A DNA stretch of 64,000 nucleotides, from NCBI RefSeq assembly GCF_040361195.1, contig NZ_APNE01000014.1; one strand, written 5' to 3'. Within the stretch, counting starts at the first letter, position 1. Each line of letters begins with the position of its first letter. Both the position numbers and the translations under genes were made by a program. This DNA is from Salinisphaera hydrothermalis (GTDB lineage Bacteria; Pseudomonadota; Gammaproteobacteria; Nevskiales; Salinisphaeraceae). Shown piece by piece: positions 29,426-37,970 of this stretch. A model generated the notes under the pieces. That model did not search any database. It was not told where the DNA came from and saw nothing but the letters and a program-made list of their open reading frames with translations.

Positions 29426-31813
29426 ATGAAGAAAAGATCACGCGGCGTCCGCGTCGTCATAGTTCTGCTGGCCGGGTTGTTGTCGGCCATTACGTTGGCG
29501 GTGTGCGTGGTCGCCGGGGTCTATCTGTATTTTGGGCCGCAGTTGCCCGATGCCGGCGATATCGGTCAGACCCAGTTCAACGAGCCGCTACGGGTCTATA
29601 CCGCCGATCACAAGTTGATCGGCGAGTATGGCACCGAGCGTCGCAAGCCGGTGACCTACGACGAAATCCCGAAGCAGCAGGTCGATGCCTTCGTGGCGGC
29701 AGAAGACGATCGGTTCTGGGAACATCCGGGGGTGGATTATCAAGGCCTGATGCGTGCGGTGATCCATCTGGTGACCACCGGGCGCAAGACCCAGGGCGGG
29801 TCCACCATCACCATGCAGCTCGCGCGTAATCTGTATCTGTCCGATGCCAAGACGTATACCCGCAAGATCAAGGAGATGATCCTGGCCTTGCGGCTGGAGT
29901 CGAAGCTGACCAAGAAACAGATCATGGAGCTGTATCTCAACAAGATCTATCTCGGTGAGCGGGCCTACGGCATCGGCGCGGCGGCGCAAGTGTATTACAA
30001 CAAGCCGCTCGACAAGCTCGATCTCGCGCAACGGGCGATGCTGGCCGGGCTGCCGAAGGCGCCGTCGGCTTTCAATCCGATTGTCAACCCGACGCGCGCC
30101 AAGCAGCGTCGCGATTATGTCCTGCGCCGCATGCATGCGCTGGGCTTCATTGATGACGCCGCCTGGAAGCAGGCTCGAAACGCGCCCATTACCGCGGGCG
30201 AAGGCAGCGACCAGAAAAATCCGGCGCGCTACGAGGCGCGCTATATCGCCGAGATGGTGCGTCAGGACATGGTCGCGCGCTATGGCGACAAGGCCTATAC
30301 CGGCGGCTACAGCGTGGTCACTACGATCCGCAGCAAGCGCCAGCGCGAAGCGGATCACGCCTTGCGCAAGGATCTGCTGGCCTACGACGCACGTCATGGC
30401 TGGCACGGCCCGGAGAAGACGCTCCATTCGTCGACCATGAAAGATCCGAAGGCGGTGCAGGACGCGCTGGACGATATGACCACCCGTGGCGGGCTGGTGC
30501 CGGCCGTGGTGTTGTCGACCGACGGCCAGACGGTTCATTTGCAGACCGGCCAGTACGGCAAGGTTTCGATTGGCGCCAGTCAGATCCCTTGGTTGCATGG
30601 CAACAAGGCCGCCAGCTCATTGGTGAGCAGGGGCGACGTCGTGCGTCTGGCCTATACCGGCGCCAAGGATAAGGACAAGCAGTGGACGCTGGCCCAGATC
30701 CCGAAGGTTCAGGGGGCGCTGGTGGCGATGGACCCGCATACCGGCGGCATCGAGGCGCTGGTGGGTGGTTTCGATTTCGGCTTGTCGAAGTTCAATCGCG
30801 CGGTACAGGCCCGCCGTCAGCCCGGCTCGTCGTTCAAACCGTTTCTCTATTCCGCGGCGCTGGCCAACGGGTTTACCGCGGCGACGATCGTCAACGACGC
30901 GCCAGTGGTGTATCAGGGCTCGGGCCTGGATGATTCATGGCGCCCCCAGAATTATTCGGGGACGATTCACGGTCCGACGCGGCTGCGCGAGGGGCTGGTG
31001 CATTCCCTCAACCTCGTGTCGATTCGCGTACTGCGCCGCGTGGGGATCGGAACGGCGATCGATTACATCAGCAAGTTCGGCCTGCCGGCCAACCAGATGC
31101 CGCACAACCTGTCGCTGGCCCTGGGTAGTGCGACCTTCTCGCCGTTGCAGATGGCCACGGCCTATTCCGTGTTGGCCAATGAGGGCTACCAGGTCAAGCC
31201 GTATTACATCAGCAAGATCACGAACGGGCGCGGGAAGGTCGTGTTCCAGGCCAAGCCCAAAGTGGCCTGTGATGAGGTCAGCAACTGTCCTGCGCTCACC
31301 GATACGTCCGGCGCCGACGATACCTCTCGGCTGGCGCCGCACGTGATCAAGTCGGACAACGCGTATATCGTGGGTGACATGATGCGGGACGTGATCAAGC
31401 ACGGTACCGGCCGCGGCGCGCTCAAACTCGGTCGCACTGATCTGTCGGGCAAGACCGGCACCACCAATCATCAGATCGATGCCTGGTTCTCGGGCTTCAA
31501 CGCCAATCTGGTGACCGTGACCTGGGTCGGCTTCGACAAGCTCAAGCCGATGGGCCACGCCGAGACCGGCGCGCATGCCGCGTTGCCGATGTGGACCGAC
31601 TTCATGGGCGCGGCGTTGTCTGGCCAGCCGGAAGCGATTCCGCCCAAGCCCGATGATATCGAGACGGTGCAGATCAATCCCCAGACCGGTCAGCGCGCCC
31701 TCAATGGTGGCGGCATCCCCGAGATCTTCCGCAAAGGTCACGCGCCGACCGTGGAGCAAGCCCGCCATTCGGGTAAACACGACTCGAGCAACGAAGTTCA
31801 GCAGTTGTTCTGA
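29426..31813 (+). CDS. mrcA: bifunctional penicillin-binding protein 1A
   Basis: 795 residues. Cytoplasmic basic start and transmembrane anchor (about 9-33). The GT51 glycosyltransferase domain has FVAAEDDRFWEHPGVD (catalytic Glu), GGSTITMQLARNLYL and the KIKEMILALRLE helix. An OB-like insert precedes the transpeptidase domain with SSFK (in RRQPGSSFKPFLY), SLN and KTGTTN motifs. It polymerises and cross-links peptidoglycan from the inner membrane. Length normal for class A PBP1a. The TGA overlaps an in-frame ATG of the next reading frame. Confidence 0.96.
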   Translation: MKKRSRGVRVVIVLLAGLLSAITLAVCVVAGVYLYFGPQLPDAGDIGQTQFNEPLRVYTADHKLIGEYGTERRKPVTYDEIPKQQVDAFVAAEDDRFWEHPGVDYQGLMRAVIHLVTTGRKTQGGSTITMQLARNLYLSDAKTYTRKIKEMILALRLESKLTKKQIMELYLNKIYLGERAYGIGAAAQVYYNKPLDKLDLAQRAMLAGLPKAPSAFNPIVNPTRAKQRRDYVLRRMHALGFIDDAAWKQARNAPITAGEGSDQKNPARYEARYIAEMVRQDMVARYGDKAYTGGYSVVTTIRSKRQREADHALRKDLLAYDARHGWHGPEKTLHSSTMKDPKAVQDALDDMTTRGGLVPAVVLSTDGQTVHLQTGQYGKVSIGASQIPWLHGNKAASSLVSRGDVVRLAYTGAKDKDKQWTLAQIPKVQGALVAMDPHTGGIEALVGGFDFGLSKFNRAVQARRQPGSSFKPFLYSAALANGFTAATIVNDAPVVYQGSGLDDSWRPQNYSGTIHGPTRLREGLVHSLNLVSIRVLRRVGIGTAIDYISKFGLPANQMPHNLSLALGSATFSPLQMATAYSVLANEGYQVKPYYISKITNGRGKVVFQAKPKVACDEVSNCPALTDTSGADDTSRLAPHVIKSDNAYIVGDMMRDVIKHGTGRGALKLGRTDLSGKTGTTNHQIDAWFSGFNANLVTVTWVGFDKLKPMGHAETGAHAALPMWTDFMGAALSGQPEAIPPKPDDIETVQINPQTGQRALNGGGIPEIFRKGHAPTVEQARHSGKHDSSNEVQQLF

Positions 31814-31863
31814 TGAAGGGCGGCAGCGTTATGTTGCCGCTCGCAAGCCAATCGGAGCCGATC

Positions 31864-32496
31864 ATGGCCAGCGCCCGCAAGCAAGTCGCACAGCGTCAGC
31901 AACTGGCACAGGTCGCTGCACGCCTGATGGCCGAGCAGGGCATCCGGGATTTTCGGGTAGCCAAGCAAAAGGCGGCGCATCAGATGGGTATCGATGTGCG
32001 CCAGTCGATTCTGCCGAAGAACAGCGAGATCGAGGCCGCGCTGGCCGAGCACCAACGCCTGTTCTCGGCCGAGGATCAGCCGGCCGAACTGGCCGATATG
32101 CGCCAAGCCGCGCTGTCGGCCATGCGCCTGCTCGCCGATTTCAAGCCACGTCTGGTGGGCGATGTGTTGTCCGGTCTGGCCAACGCGCATTCCGATATTC
32201 AGCTGCATGTGTTCGCAGAACAATCGGAGAGCTTCGATCTGTTCCTGGAAGGACGCGGCATCCCGTTCGAGATCGTCGAACGACGCTATCGATTTCCCAC
32301 CGGCTATCGCTTCTATCCGGCTTTTCGATTCGTGGCCGGCGAACATCGCTTCGAGGCGACACTGTTTTCCGATACCGAAATCCGCGAGGCCCCGCGTAGC
32401 CTGGTCGACGGTGCGCCCATGGAACGAGCCAATCTCAATCGCGTGGTCGAGTTGATCGAGCAGGCCGAGTTCGAGGATCGGCTGGCCAGTCTCTGA
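31864..32496 (+). CDS. conserved protein of unknown function downstream of mrcA
   Basis: About 210 residues. A helical, charged N-terminus (ARKQVAQRQQLAQVAARLMAEQGIRDFRVAKQKAAHQMGID, followed by LPKNSEIEAALAEHQRLF) is followed by a mixed alpha/beta part with aromatic-rich segments (VERRYRFPTGYRFYPAFRFVAGEHRFEATLFSDTEIREAP). I do not recognise a catalytic motif; the C-terminal half might be nucleotidyltransferase-like, but this is a guess. ATG 31864 is chosen because GGAG precedes it; an earlier ATG at 31813 overlaps the mrcA stop and would add 17 non-descript residues. Probably cotranscribed with mrcA. Confidence 0.7.
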   Translation: MASARKQVAQRQQLAQVAARLMAEQGIRDFRVAKQKAAHQMGIDVRQSILPKNSEIEAALAEHQRLFSAEDQPAELADMRQAALSAMRLLADFKPRLVGDVLSGLANAHSDIQLHVFAEQSESFDLFLEGRGIPFEIVERRYRFPTGYRFYPAFRFVAGEHRFEATLFSDTEIREAPRSLVDGAPMERANLNRVVELIEQAEFEDRLASL

Positions 32497-32784
32497 TCGC
32501 CTGAGACCGGCCCGGAACGAGATCCAACGTCGCCTCGCCCAGGTGACGCCGAGTCACGCTGAGCGTATGGGCCGCCGGCTGGGCGCTGCTATCCCGCTTG
32601 CCATGGTGACGGCCTCCGGGCGCGCCCGATGTTGGCCGCCTGCCCGGCCTGAGATTGCCGCGATGCTGAGTCATTTCAGCCGGATGGGCCGATCCGATAC
32701 ACGCTGATCGATCGTTCGAATCGACCACACGCAGGCGCTTTGCCGTTTCTGTGTTCGGGCGCGGTGCTCTGAGTACGGTGCTAA

Positions 32785-33047
32785 GAGCCTATCCCAATAG
32801 GACAGCGGGGTCTGCGCTGGTCTGAGAGTGTGCCCGGCTAGGCGCGGCCGACGCCGCGTGGTCATGCCACGTCAGGAGGCCGCAACACCGCCGGGTGCGC
32901 GCTCAGCCCAGCCCTTCGGGGCGCCCGCTCGGGCCCCAGGGCGGTGTCAGGGACTCCTTGTGTAGCGCCACCACACCGCGTCGCCCCTTCCTACCCCTGC
33001 GGCCCGAGCGGGCGCCGCAGCCTACGCCGTCCTATTGGAATAGGCTC
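32785..33047. mobile_element. palindromic MITE-like element, type B
   Basis: A 263-bp element with terminal inverted repeats GAGCCTATTCCAATAGGAC (one mismatch between ends; pairing extends to about 23 bp) and a TAA duplication on both sides (32782-32784 and 33048-33050). The TNA duplication and GAGCCTAT ends are typical of IS5-family (IS1031-like) elements. No transposase is present. The interior lines up with the type A elements: CGTGG/CCACG hairpin, GCGGCC/GGCCGC, CACCGCCGGG, GCCCAGCCCTTCGGG, then a GCGCCCGCTCGGGCC stem with its complement. Confidence 0.8.
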
Positions 33048-33146
33048 TAAGTCGATTCCAAGGTGCTGGGCTTTGACCTCGTGCAAGCCGGCTGCGCCGG
33101 CTCTTTCATACGGGATCCGCATGCGGGCTCCCCGTGCTTCGCAAAA

Positions 33147-33157
33147 GTGCATGCAAT
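33147..33157 (+). promoter_or_regulatory. upstream copy of GTGCATGCAAT, candidate operator
   Basis: The sequence GTGCATGCAAT, containing the palindrome TGCATGCA, recurs at 33244-33254, 97 bp downstream. Two identical copies in front of a GntR gene suggest operator sites, possibly for the GntR protein itself with DNA looping. No binding data; inference from repetition and position. Confidence 0.4.
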
Positions 33158-33232
33158 TTAACGGCGCCCCAATTCGGCGCGAGATGCGCATTATTCGCGG
33201 TTTTTAAGGCGTCATCACGGCCATCCGGCGTG

Positions 33233-33254
33233 TGGCACGCGATGTGCATGCAAT
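33233..33254 (+). promoter_or_regulatory. sigma54 (RpoN) -24/-12 promoter overlapping the second GTGCATGCAAT copy
   Basis: TGGCACG (33233-33239), four bases, then GTGCA (33244-33248). The -24 GG and -12 GC are exactly 10 bp apart, and only one base departs from the TGGCACG-N4-TTGCA consensus. Predicted start near 33259, 26 bp before the GntR ATG. RpoN promoters with NtrC typically drive nitrogen-scavenging operons, which fits the genes downstream. The second GTGCATGCAAT repeat (33244-33254) covers the -12 element, so a repressor bound there would block RpoN polymerase. Confidence 0.6.
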
Positions 33255-33284
33255 CCAGCACGATTGAATTTGCGCTGCTTGCTC

Positions 33285-34004
33285 ATGTCGTCATCGCATT
33301 CGGAAGAAGATCCGTTGCCGACTCGGTCCCTGCGAACCGGGCAGGCCGTCGAGCATATGGTGGCGGTATTGTCCGAGGAGATCGTATCCGGGCAATGGCC
33401 GCCGGGCAGTCGATTGCCAGCGCAGCAAATTGCGCAGCGGTTTTCCGTGTCGCGAACCCCGGTTCGGGAAGCGTTGAGTCAGCTCTGTGCCATGGGTCTG
33501 GCCGAAAGCCGGCCGCATCGCGGCGTGATTACCGCGCAGGTGTCGCAGGCCGATCTGCTCGCCATGTTCGAGGCGATGGCGGAACTGGAAGCCGCCTGCG
33601 CGCGGCTGAGCGCCCAGCGCATGACGCTCGCCGAACGGCATCAGCTGAGTGCCATGCATGAAGGCTCGCGCGATCTGCGGGCTTCGACCCGATCGAGCGA
33701 ATACGCCGTCTTCAACGATGCCTTTCACTCGCTCATCTATCAGGGCTCGAAAAGCGATTATCTGATCGAGTTGACGCTATCGACCCGCGCCCGGCTGGCG
33801 CCTTTTCGTCATACCCAGTTCCGGGTGGCGCGCCGGCCGGAGCACTCCTTTGCCGAGCACAGCGAGATCGTCGCGGCGATCTCGGCGGGCGACGCCGAGC
33901 GCGCCGCGCAGGCGGTGCGCCAGCACGTTCTGTCGGTTGCCCATGTGTCGAGCGATTACGTGGCCGCCCGCTCCCGCACCGGAGAGTCGCCGTGCCCCGA
34001 ATGA
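33285..34004 (+). CDS. GntR family regulator (FCD domain) of the guanidine/urea operon
   Basis: About 239 residues. The winged helix domain (PPGSRLPAQQIAQRFSVSRTPVREALSQLCAMGLAESRPHRGVITA) is followed by a helical FCD domain with a D...H...H pattern (FNDAFHSLIY and FAEHSEIVAAI). It lies immediately upstream of the ABC transporter genes on the same strand and is probably autoregulated and part of the operon. ATG 33285 is preferred over an upstream TTG (33264). The Shine-Dalgarno is weak. The effector is unknown; a nitrogen compound of the pathway is the natural guess. Confidence 0.87.
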   Translation: MSSSHSEEDPLPTRSLRTGQAVEHMVAVLSEEIVSGQWPPGSRLPAQQIAQRFSVSRTPVREALSQLCAMGLAESRPHRGVITAQVSQADLLAMFEAMAELEAACARLSAQRMTLAERHQLSAMHEGSRDLRASTRSSEYAVFNDAFHSLIYQGSKSDYLIELTLSTRARLAPFRHTQFRVARRPEHSFAEHSEIVAAISAGDAERAAQAVRQHVLSVAHVSSDYVAARSRTGESPCPE

Positions 34005-34083
34005 GTCGCCACCGATCCGTTGTCCGATCCCGCATTCCTTTTTCGAAGCGGCCCCGACTGACTTTCTTTGTTAGGAGCACATC

Positions 34084-35076
34084 ATGAGAAAACTGTTCAG
34101 ACACATGCTGATCGTCCTGACCCTCGGTGTCGGTCTGCAGGTCGCGGCGCCGGCGATGGCCAAGGGCCCGATCACCATCGGGATCAGCGACTGGCCGGGC
34201 TGGGTGGCTTGGTACATCGCTGAGGAAAAAGGCTATTTCAAGAAGTACGGCGCCAACGTAAAGCTGGTCTGGTTCCCGTCGTATATCGATTCGGTCCAGG
34301 CGCTGGCCGCCGATAAGCTGGATGCCAACAGCCAGGCGTTGATCGACACGCTCGCGCCGATCGAGAAGGGCGCCCCGCTCAAGGTCGTATTGGTGACCGA
34401 CAACTCGGCCGGCAATGACGCGTTCATGGCCCAGCCAGGCATCAAAAGCCTCAAGCAACTCAAAGGCAAGACCATCGCCTTCGAGCGTTACTCGATCGAG
34501 AACTATCTGGCCTATACCGCGTTCAAGCGGCAAGGGCTCGATATCGACGACAGCAACATCGTGAGCATGACCACCGGCAGCGCGGCCTCGGCGCTGATGG
34601 CCGGGCGGGTCGCGGCCGCTGGGGTCTGGAACCCGTGGATCAACCGCATCGAGCAGCGCGGCAAGGGCCATGCGTTGTTCACCAGTGCGTCGGCGCCCGG
34701 TCTTATTCCGGACCTGCTAGTGGCACAGCAGAAATCGCTCGAAGCCAATCCCGAGCAATACAAGGCTATCGCCAAGGCCTGGTTTGCGGTGGTCCGGTTC
34801 ATCAAGGCCCATCCGCAAGAAGCGGCCGCGATCATGGCGCCGCATGTGGATCTGAAGCCCAAGGAATACGAGTTGTCGCTCAAGGGCACGCGTTTCTTTG
34901 GCGAAAAACTCAATCAGAAAGCCATGCATGAAAGCGACGCCCCGGAGTCGCTCTATACCAGCACGCGGGATACCGCGGCCTTTTTGAAAAAGTCCGGCAA
35001 GCTGGCCAAAGAGCCTGATCCGGCGTCGTTCATCAACGCGAGCGTGGTCAATCAGGCCATCGCCTCGCAGGACTGA
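34084..35076 (+). CDS. ABC transporter substrate-binding protein 1 (nitrate/taurine/urea-type)
   Basis: 330 residues with a signal peptide (cleavage near PAMA-KG, residue 26) and the NMT1/TauA-SsuA fold: ITIGISDWPGWVAWYIAEEKGYFKKYG, then LKGKTIAFERYSIENYLAYTAF and ALMAGRVAAAGVWNPWINRIEQ. Binding proteins of this type often accompany urea-carboxylase clusters. TAGGAG precedes the ATG. It should deliver guanidine, urea or a related guanidino compound to the permease 5 bp downstream. Ligand not determinable from sequence. Confidence 0.9.
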   Translation: MRKLFRHMLIVLTLGVGLQVAAPAMAKGPITIGISDWPGWVAWYIAEEKGYFKKYGANVKLVWFPSYIDSVQALAADKLDANSQALIDTLAPIEKGAPLKVVLVTDNSAGNDAFMAQPGIKSLKQLKGKTIAFERYSIENYLAYTAFKRQGLDIDDSNIVSMTTGSAASALMAGRVAAAGVWNPWINRIEQRGKGHALFTSASAPGLIPDLLVAQQKSLEANPEQYKAIAKAWFAVVRFIKAHPQEAAAIMAPHVDLKPKEYELSLKGTRFFGEKLNQKAMHESDAPESLYTSTRDTAAFLKKSGKLAKEPDPASFINASVVNQAIASQD

Positions 35077-35081
35077 ATGTC

Positions 35082-35969
35082 ATGAAGAGCCAGGCGATCG
35101 CACAGGGGCCGGCCGCGCACGCCGGCCCCGATACACCTCGCGCACGGGATCGAGCCGTGAAATCGGCCACGGCGCGGCCGGCGGTTCGTCGTCGCCCGCT
35201 GTTGCGGCTGCAGCAGTCGATCCCGCGAAAGGTCTACGTCACGCTGTCGATACTGGGTTTCGTGCTGCCGCTGGTGGCATGGGAACTGCTGTCGCGCAGC
35301 GGCCTGATCGACACCATGTTCTTGCCGACGCCGGGCGACGTCATCGAGCAGGGCTGGACCTGGGCCCACAGTTCGCTCGCGCAGGATACTTGGGCCAGCA
35401 TCGTGCGCGTGGTGAGCGGCTTCGTCCTGGCGGCCTGCCTCGGCGTGCCGCTGGGCGTGTTCATTGGCTCGTTCAAGGCCGTGGAAGGGTTCTTCCAGCC
35501 GATCAACGATTTCGTGCGCTACATGCCGGCGGCCGCGTTCATCCCGCTGATGATTCTGTGGGTCGGCATCGGCGAAGGCTCGAAGATCGCCATCATCTTC
35601 ATCGGTGTCTTTTTCCAGATCATTGTCATGGTGGCGGACGTGGTCCGGCAGGTGCCGGGCAGCTGGCTGGAAGCCTCCTACACGCTGGGCGCGACCCGGG
35701 GCGAAGCCCTGCGACTGGTGATCTGGCGCGGCAGTCTGCCGCCGCTGATCAACATCCTGCGCGTGAACATGGGCTGGGCCTGGACCTATCTGGTGGTCGC
35801 CGAAATGGTGGCCGCGAACAAGGGGCTCGGCTACGCGATCCTGCAGGCCCAGCGCTTTATGAACACCTCCACGATCTTTGCCGGGATTCTGATCATCGGC
35901 GTGATCGGGTTGCTGTTCGATCTGTTCTTCCGCCAGCTGCATCGGCGGCTGTTCCCCTGGCTGCACTGA
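35082..35969 (+). CDS. ABC transporter permease (SsuC/TauC type)
   Basis: 295 residues. A polar N-terminus of about 60 residues is followed by six membrane helices and the EAA loop contacting the ATPase (GSWLEASYTLGATRGEALRLVIWRGSLPPLI). The FLPTPGDVIEQGW and VGIGEGSKIAIIFIG segments are typical. It forms the membrane pore of the importer, with binding proteins on either side of the ABC genes. Confidence 0.93.
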   Translation: MKSQAIAQGPAAHAGPDTPRARDRAVKSATARPAVRRRPLLRLQQSIPRKVYVTLSILGFVLPLVAWELLSRSGLIDTMFLPTPGDVIEQGWTWAHSSLAQDTWASIVRVVSGFVLAACLGVPLGVFIGSFKAVEGFFQPINDFVRYMPAAAFIPLMILWVGIGEGSKIAIIFIGVFFQIIVMVADVVRQVPGSWLEASYTLGATRGEALRLVIWRGSLPPLINILRVNMGWAWTYLVVAEMVAANKGLGYAILQAQRFMNTSTIFAGILIIGVIGLLFDLFFRQLHRRLFPWLH

Positions 35970-35997
35970 ACGCGCCCCGTATCCGAAGGAAGCCGAG

Positions 35998-36864
35998 ATG
36001 AGCGATCAAATCCTGCATATCGAATCTGTGGAAAAACGCTATCCCGACGGTCGCGGCGGACAGCAGACCGTGCTCGACAATGTCTCGCTGCGCGTCGAGC
36101 CGGGCGAATTCGTCACCGTGATCGGGGCGTCCGGCTGCGGCAAATCGACCCTGCTGCGCCTGGTCGCCGGCCTCGAGCATGCCCAGGGCGGCGTCATCCG
36201 GCTGGGCGATCGAGTGGTCGATCAGCCGGGGGCCGATCGCGGCATGGTGTTTCAGCACTACACGCTGTTTCCCTGGCTCACGGTCAAGCAGAACGTGATG
36301 TTCTCGCTGGAACTCGGCGCCAACATGCGGGCGATCGAAACCGAAAGCGAGCTTTCGGGGTTGGTGGATCGCGCTTATGCGCTGATCGAGATGATGGGCC
36401 TGGAAGATCGCCGCGATCATTACCCCAACCAACTCTCCGGCGGCATGCAGCAACGCGTGGCGATCGCGCGTGCGCTGTTGTCGCGCCCGCGGGTGTTGCT
36501 CATGGACGAGCCCTTCGGCGCCTTGGATGCGCAGACACGCGAAGTCATGCATGACCTGATCCTGCAGCTGTTTGCCGTGGAGCCGACCACCGTGATGTTC
36601 GTCACCCACGATGTAGAAGAGGCTGCCTATCTCGGCGATCGGGTGGTGGTACTGGCGCCGCATCCGGGACGGATCGACGGCATCCATCACATGTCCTGGG
36701 GCCGCGAGCGCGAGCCGGCGCTCAAGCTCGATCCCGAGTTCACGAAGGTCAAGGGGCAGCTGACCGAGCGGATTCGCGAGACCTCGGGCATGGAAGCCGA
36801 TCACAAGCTGATCGAACGCATGACCGCGCTCGGGCGCCGTATGCAAGGCAACGCCGCCCGCTGA
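35998..36864 (+). CDS. ABC transporter ATP-binding protein (SsuB/TauB type)
   Basis: 288 residues with Walker A GASGCGKSTLL, Q-loop VFQHYTLFPWLTV, signature LSGGMQQRVAIARAL, Walker B VLLMDEPFGALD and switch His in MFVTHDVEEAAYLGDRVVVLAPHPGRI. It energises the preceding permease. A C-terminal extension of about 40 residues follows the ATPase domain, as in other members of this group. Confidence 0.95.
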   Translation: MSDQILHIESVEKRYPDGRGGQQTVLDNVSLRVEPGEFVTVIGASGCGKSTLLRLVAGLEHAQGGVIRLGDRVVDQPGADRGMVFQHYTLFPWLTVKQNVMFSLELGANMRAIETESELSGLVDRAYALIEMMGLEDRRDHYPNQLSGGMQQRVAIARALLSRPRVLLMDEPFGALDAQTREVMHDLILQLFAVEPTTVMFVTHDVEEAAYLGDRVVVLAPHPGRIDGIHHMSWGREREPALKLDPEFTKVKGQLTERIRETSGMEADHKLIERMTALGRRMQGNAAR

Positions 36865-36950
36865 TTCGTGGTGCGTACCTGTTTCGCCTGTCCTGTTGTG
36901 TCTATCCGGTCGTTCAGAGCGGCCCTGTCTTGAGAACCTGGAGATTGACC

Positions 36951-37949
36951 ATGAAAGAGAACTCATCGCGCCTTGTTCGTCGTGGCCTCACCGCCATGCT
37001 CATGCTGGCCGCCGTGTCACTGGCCGGCCCGGCGCTGGCCGCCAAACCGCTCAAGCTCGCCGTGGTGAACTGGATCGGCTATGGGCCGCTCTATGTCGCC
37101 GACGCGAAAGGCTATTTCAAGGCCGAGGGCGTGCCGGTGCATATGGTGACCTTCAGCGATAACGCGACCATGCCGTCGGCGCTGGCGGGCGGGGCCATTG
37201 ACGGCGCGGCGTTGACCTACGACCAGGTCATCAATGCCGACGCGAAAGGCCGCAAGCTGCAGGTCGTGATGCCGATCGACTACTCGGACGGCGCTGATGC
37301 CATCGTAGCGACCCAGTCGATCACCCAGGTCAAACAGATCAAGGGCCAGAAGGTCGCCTTCAATCCGCTGTCGCCGTCGGCCTTTCTGCTCGACTACGCG
37401 CTCGAACAGAACGGGTTGAAGCCGAGCGATATCCAGCCGGTGTCGATGACGCCCGACGATGTGCCCAGCGCCATGCTCGGCGGCTCGATCAAGGTCGGTG
37501 TCACCTACGAGCCCAGCGTGTCGCGTATCGTCGACCACGGGAAGGGCTTCCACGTGCTGTATTCCTCGCATCAAGCCCCGGGCCTGATCACCGACGTGCT
37601 GGTGTTCAAGAAAAGCTACATCGCGGCGCATCGCGACCAGGTCAAAGCCGTGATCCAGGCTTACCTGAAGGGCCTGGATTTCATGCAGTCGCACCCACAG
37701 GACGCGGCCGCCATCATCGGCAAGCAGCTGCGGATCGATACCGATCAGGTCGCCGCCCAGCTCAAGGGCGTGAAGAACCTGCCGCTGGATCAGATGTCGA
37801 CGACCTTCGCCCCGGGCTCCAGCAGCCAGTCGTTCTATGTCAGCGGCAAGGTCATCAGCCAGGTGCTGCTGCGCAAGAAGCAGATCGAGTCGGCGCCCAA
37901 GATCGCGGACACGATCGATCCGAGCATCGTGCAATCGCTGGCCCACTGA
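36951..37949 (+). CDS. ABC transporter substrate-binding protein 2
   Basis: 332 residues with a signal peptide (GPALA-AK, about residue 28) and the same fold as the first binding protein: LKLAVVNWIGYGPLYVADAKGYFKAEGV, IKGQKVAFNPLSPSAFLLDYAL and AMLGGSIKVGVTYEPSVSRIV. ATG 36951 follows GGAG. It is clearly diverged from protein 1 rather than a recent duplicate, so the one permease/ATPase pair probably serves two ligands or affinities. Confidence 0.9.
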   Translation: MKENSSRLVRRGLTAMLMLAAVSLAGPALAAKPLKLAVVNWIGYGPLYVADAKGYFKAEGVPVHMVTFSDNATMPSALAGGAIDGAALTYDQVINADAKGRKLQVVMPIDYSDGADAIVATQSITQVKQIKGQKVAFNPLSPSAFLLDYALEQNGLKPSDIQPVSMTPDDVPSAMLGGSIKVGVTYEPSVSRIVDHGKGFHVLYSSHQAPGLITDVLVFKKSYIAAHRDQVKAVIQAYLKGLDFMQSHPQDAAAIIGKQLRIDTDQVAAQLKGVKNLPLDQMSTTFAPGSSSQSFYVSGKVISQVLLRKKQIESAPKIADTIDPSIVQSLAH

Positions 37950-37970
37950 TCGGCCGGTCGCCGAATCGCC

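Larger units (their letters stand above)
32497..33232. other. intergenic region before the nitrogen operon
   Basis: About 740 bp with no gene. It contains the type B palindromic element (32785-33047) and, at its right end, one copy of an 11-bp repeat (33147-33157). A GCGCC-N7-GGCGC dyad at 33164-33180 is noted. In 32497-32784 nothing was recognised. Confidence 0.6.

Noticed and set aside
34005..34083. guanidine-I or guanidine-III riboswitch before the ABC genes
   Set aside because: The conserved words of those classes were not found; only the tandem ACGA hairpins at 40199-40246 match a guanidine class.
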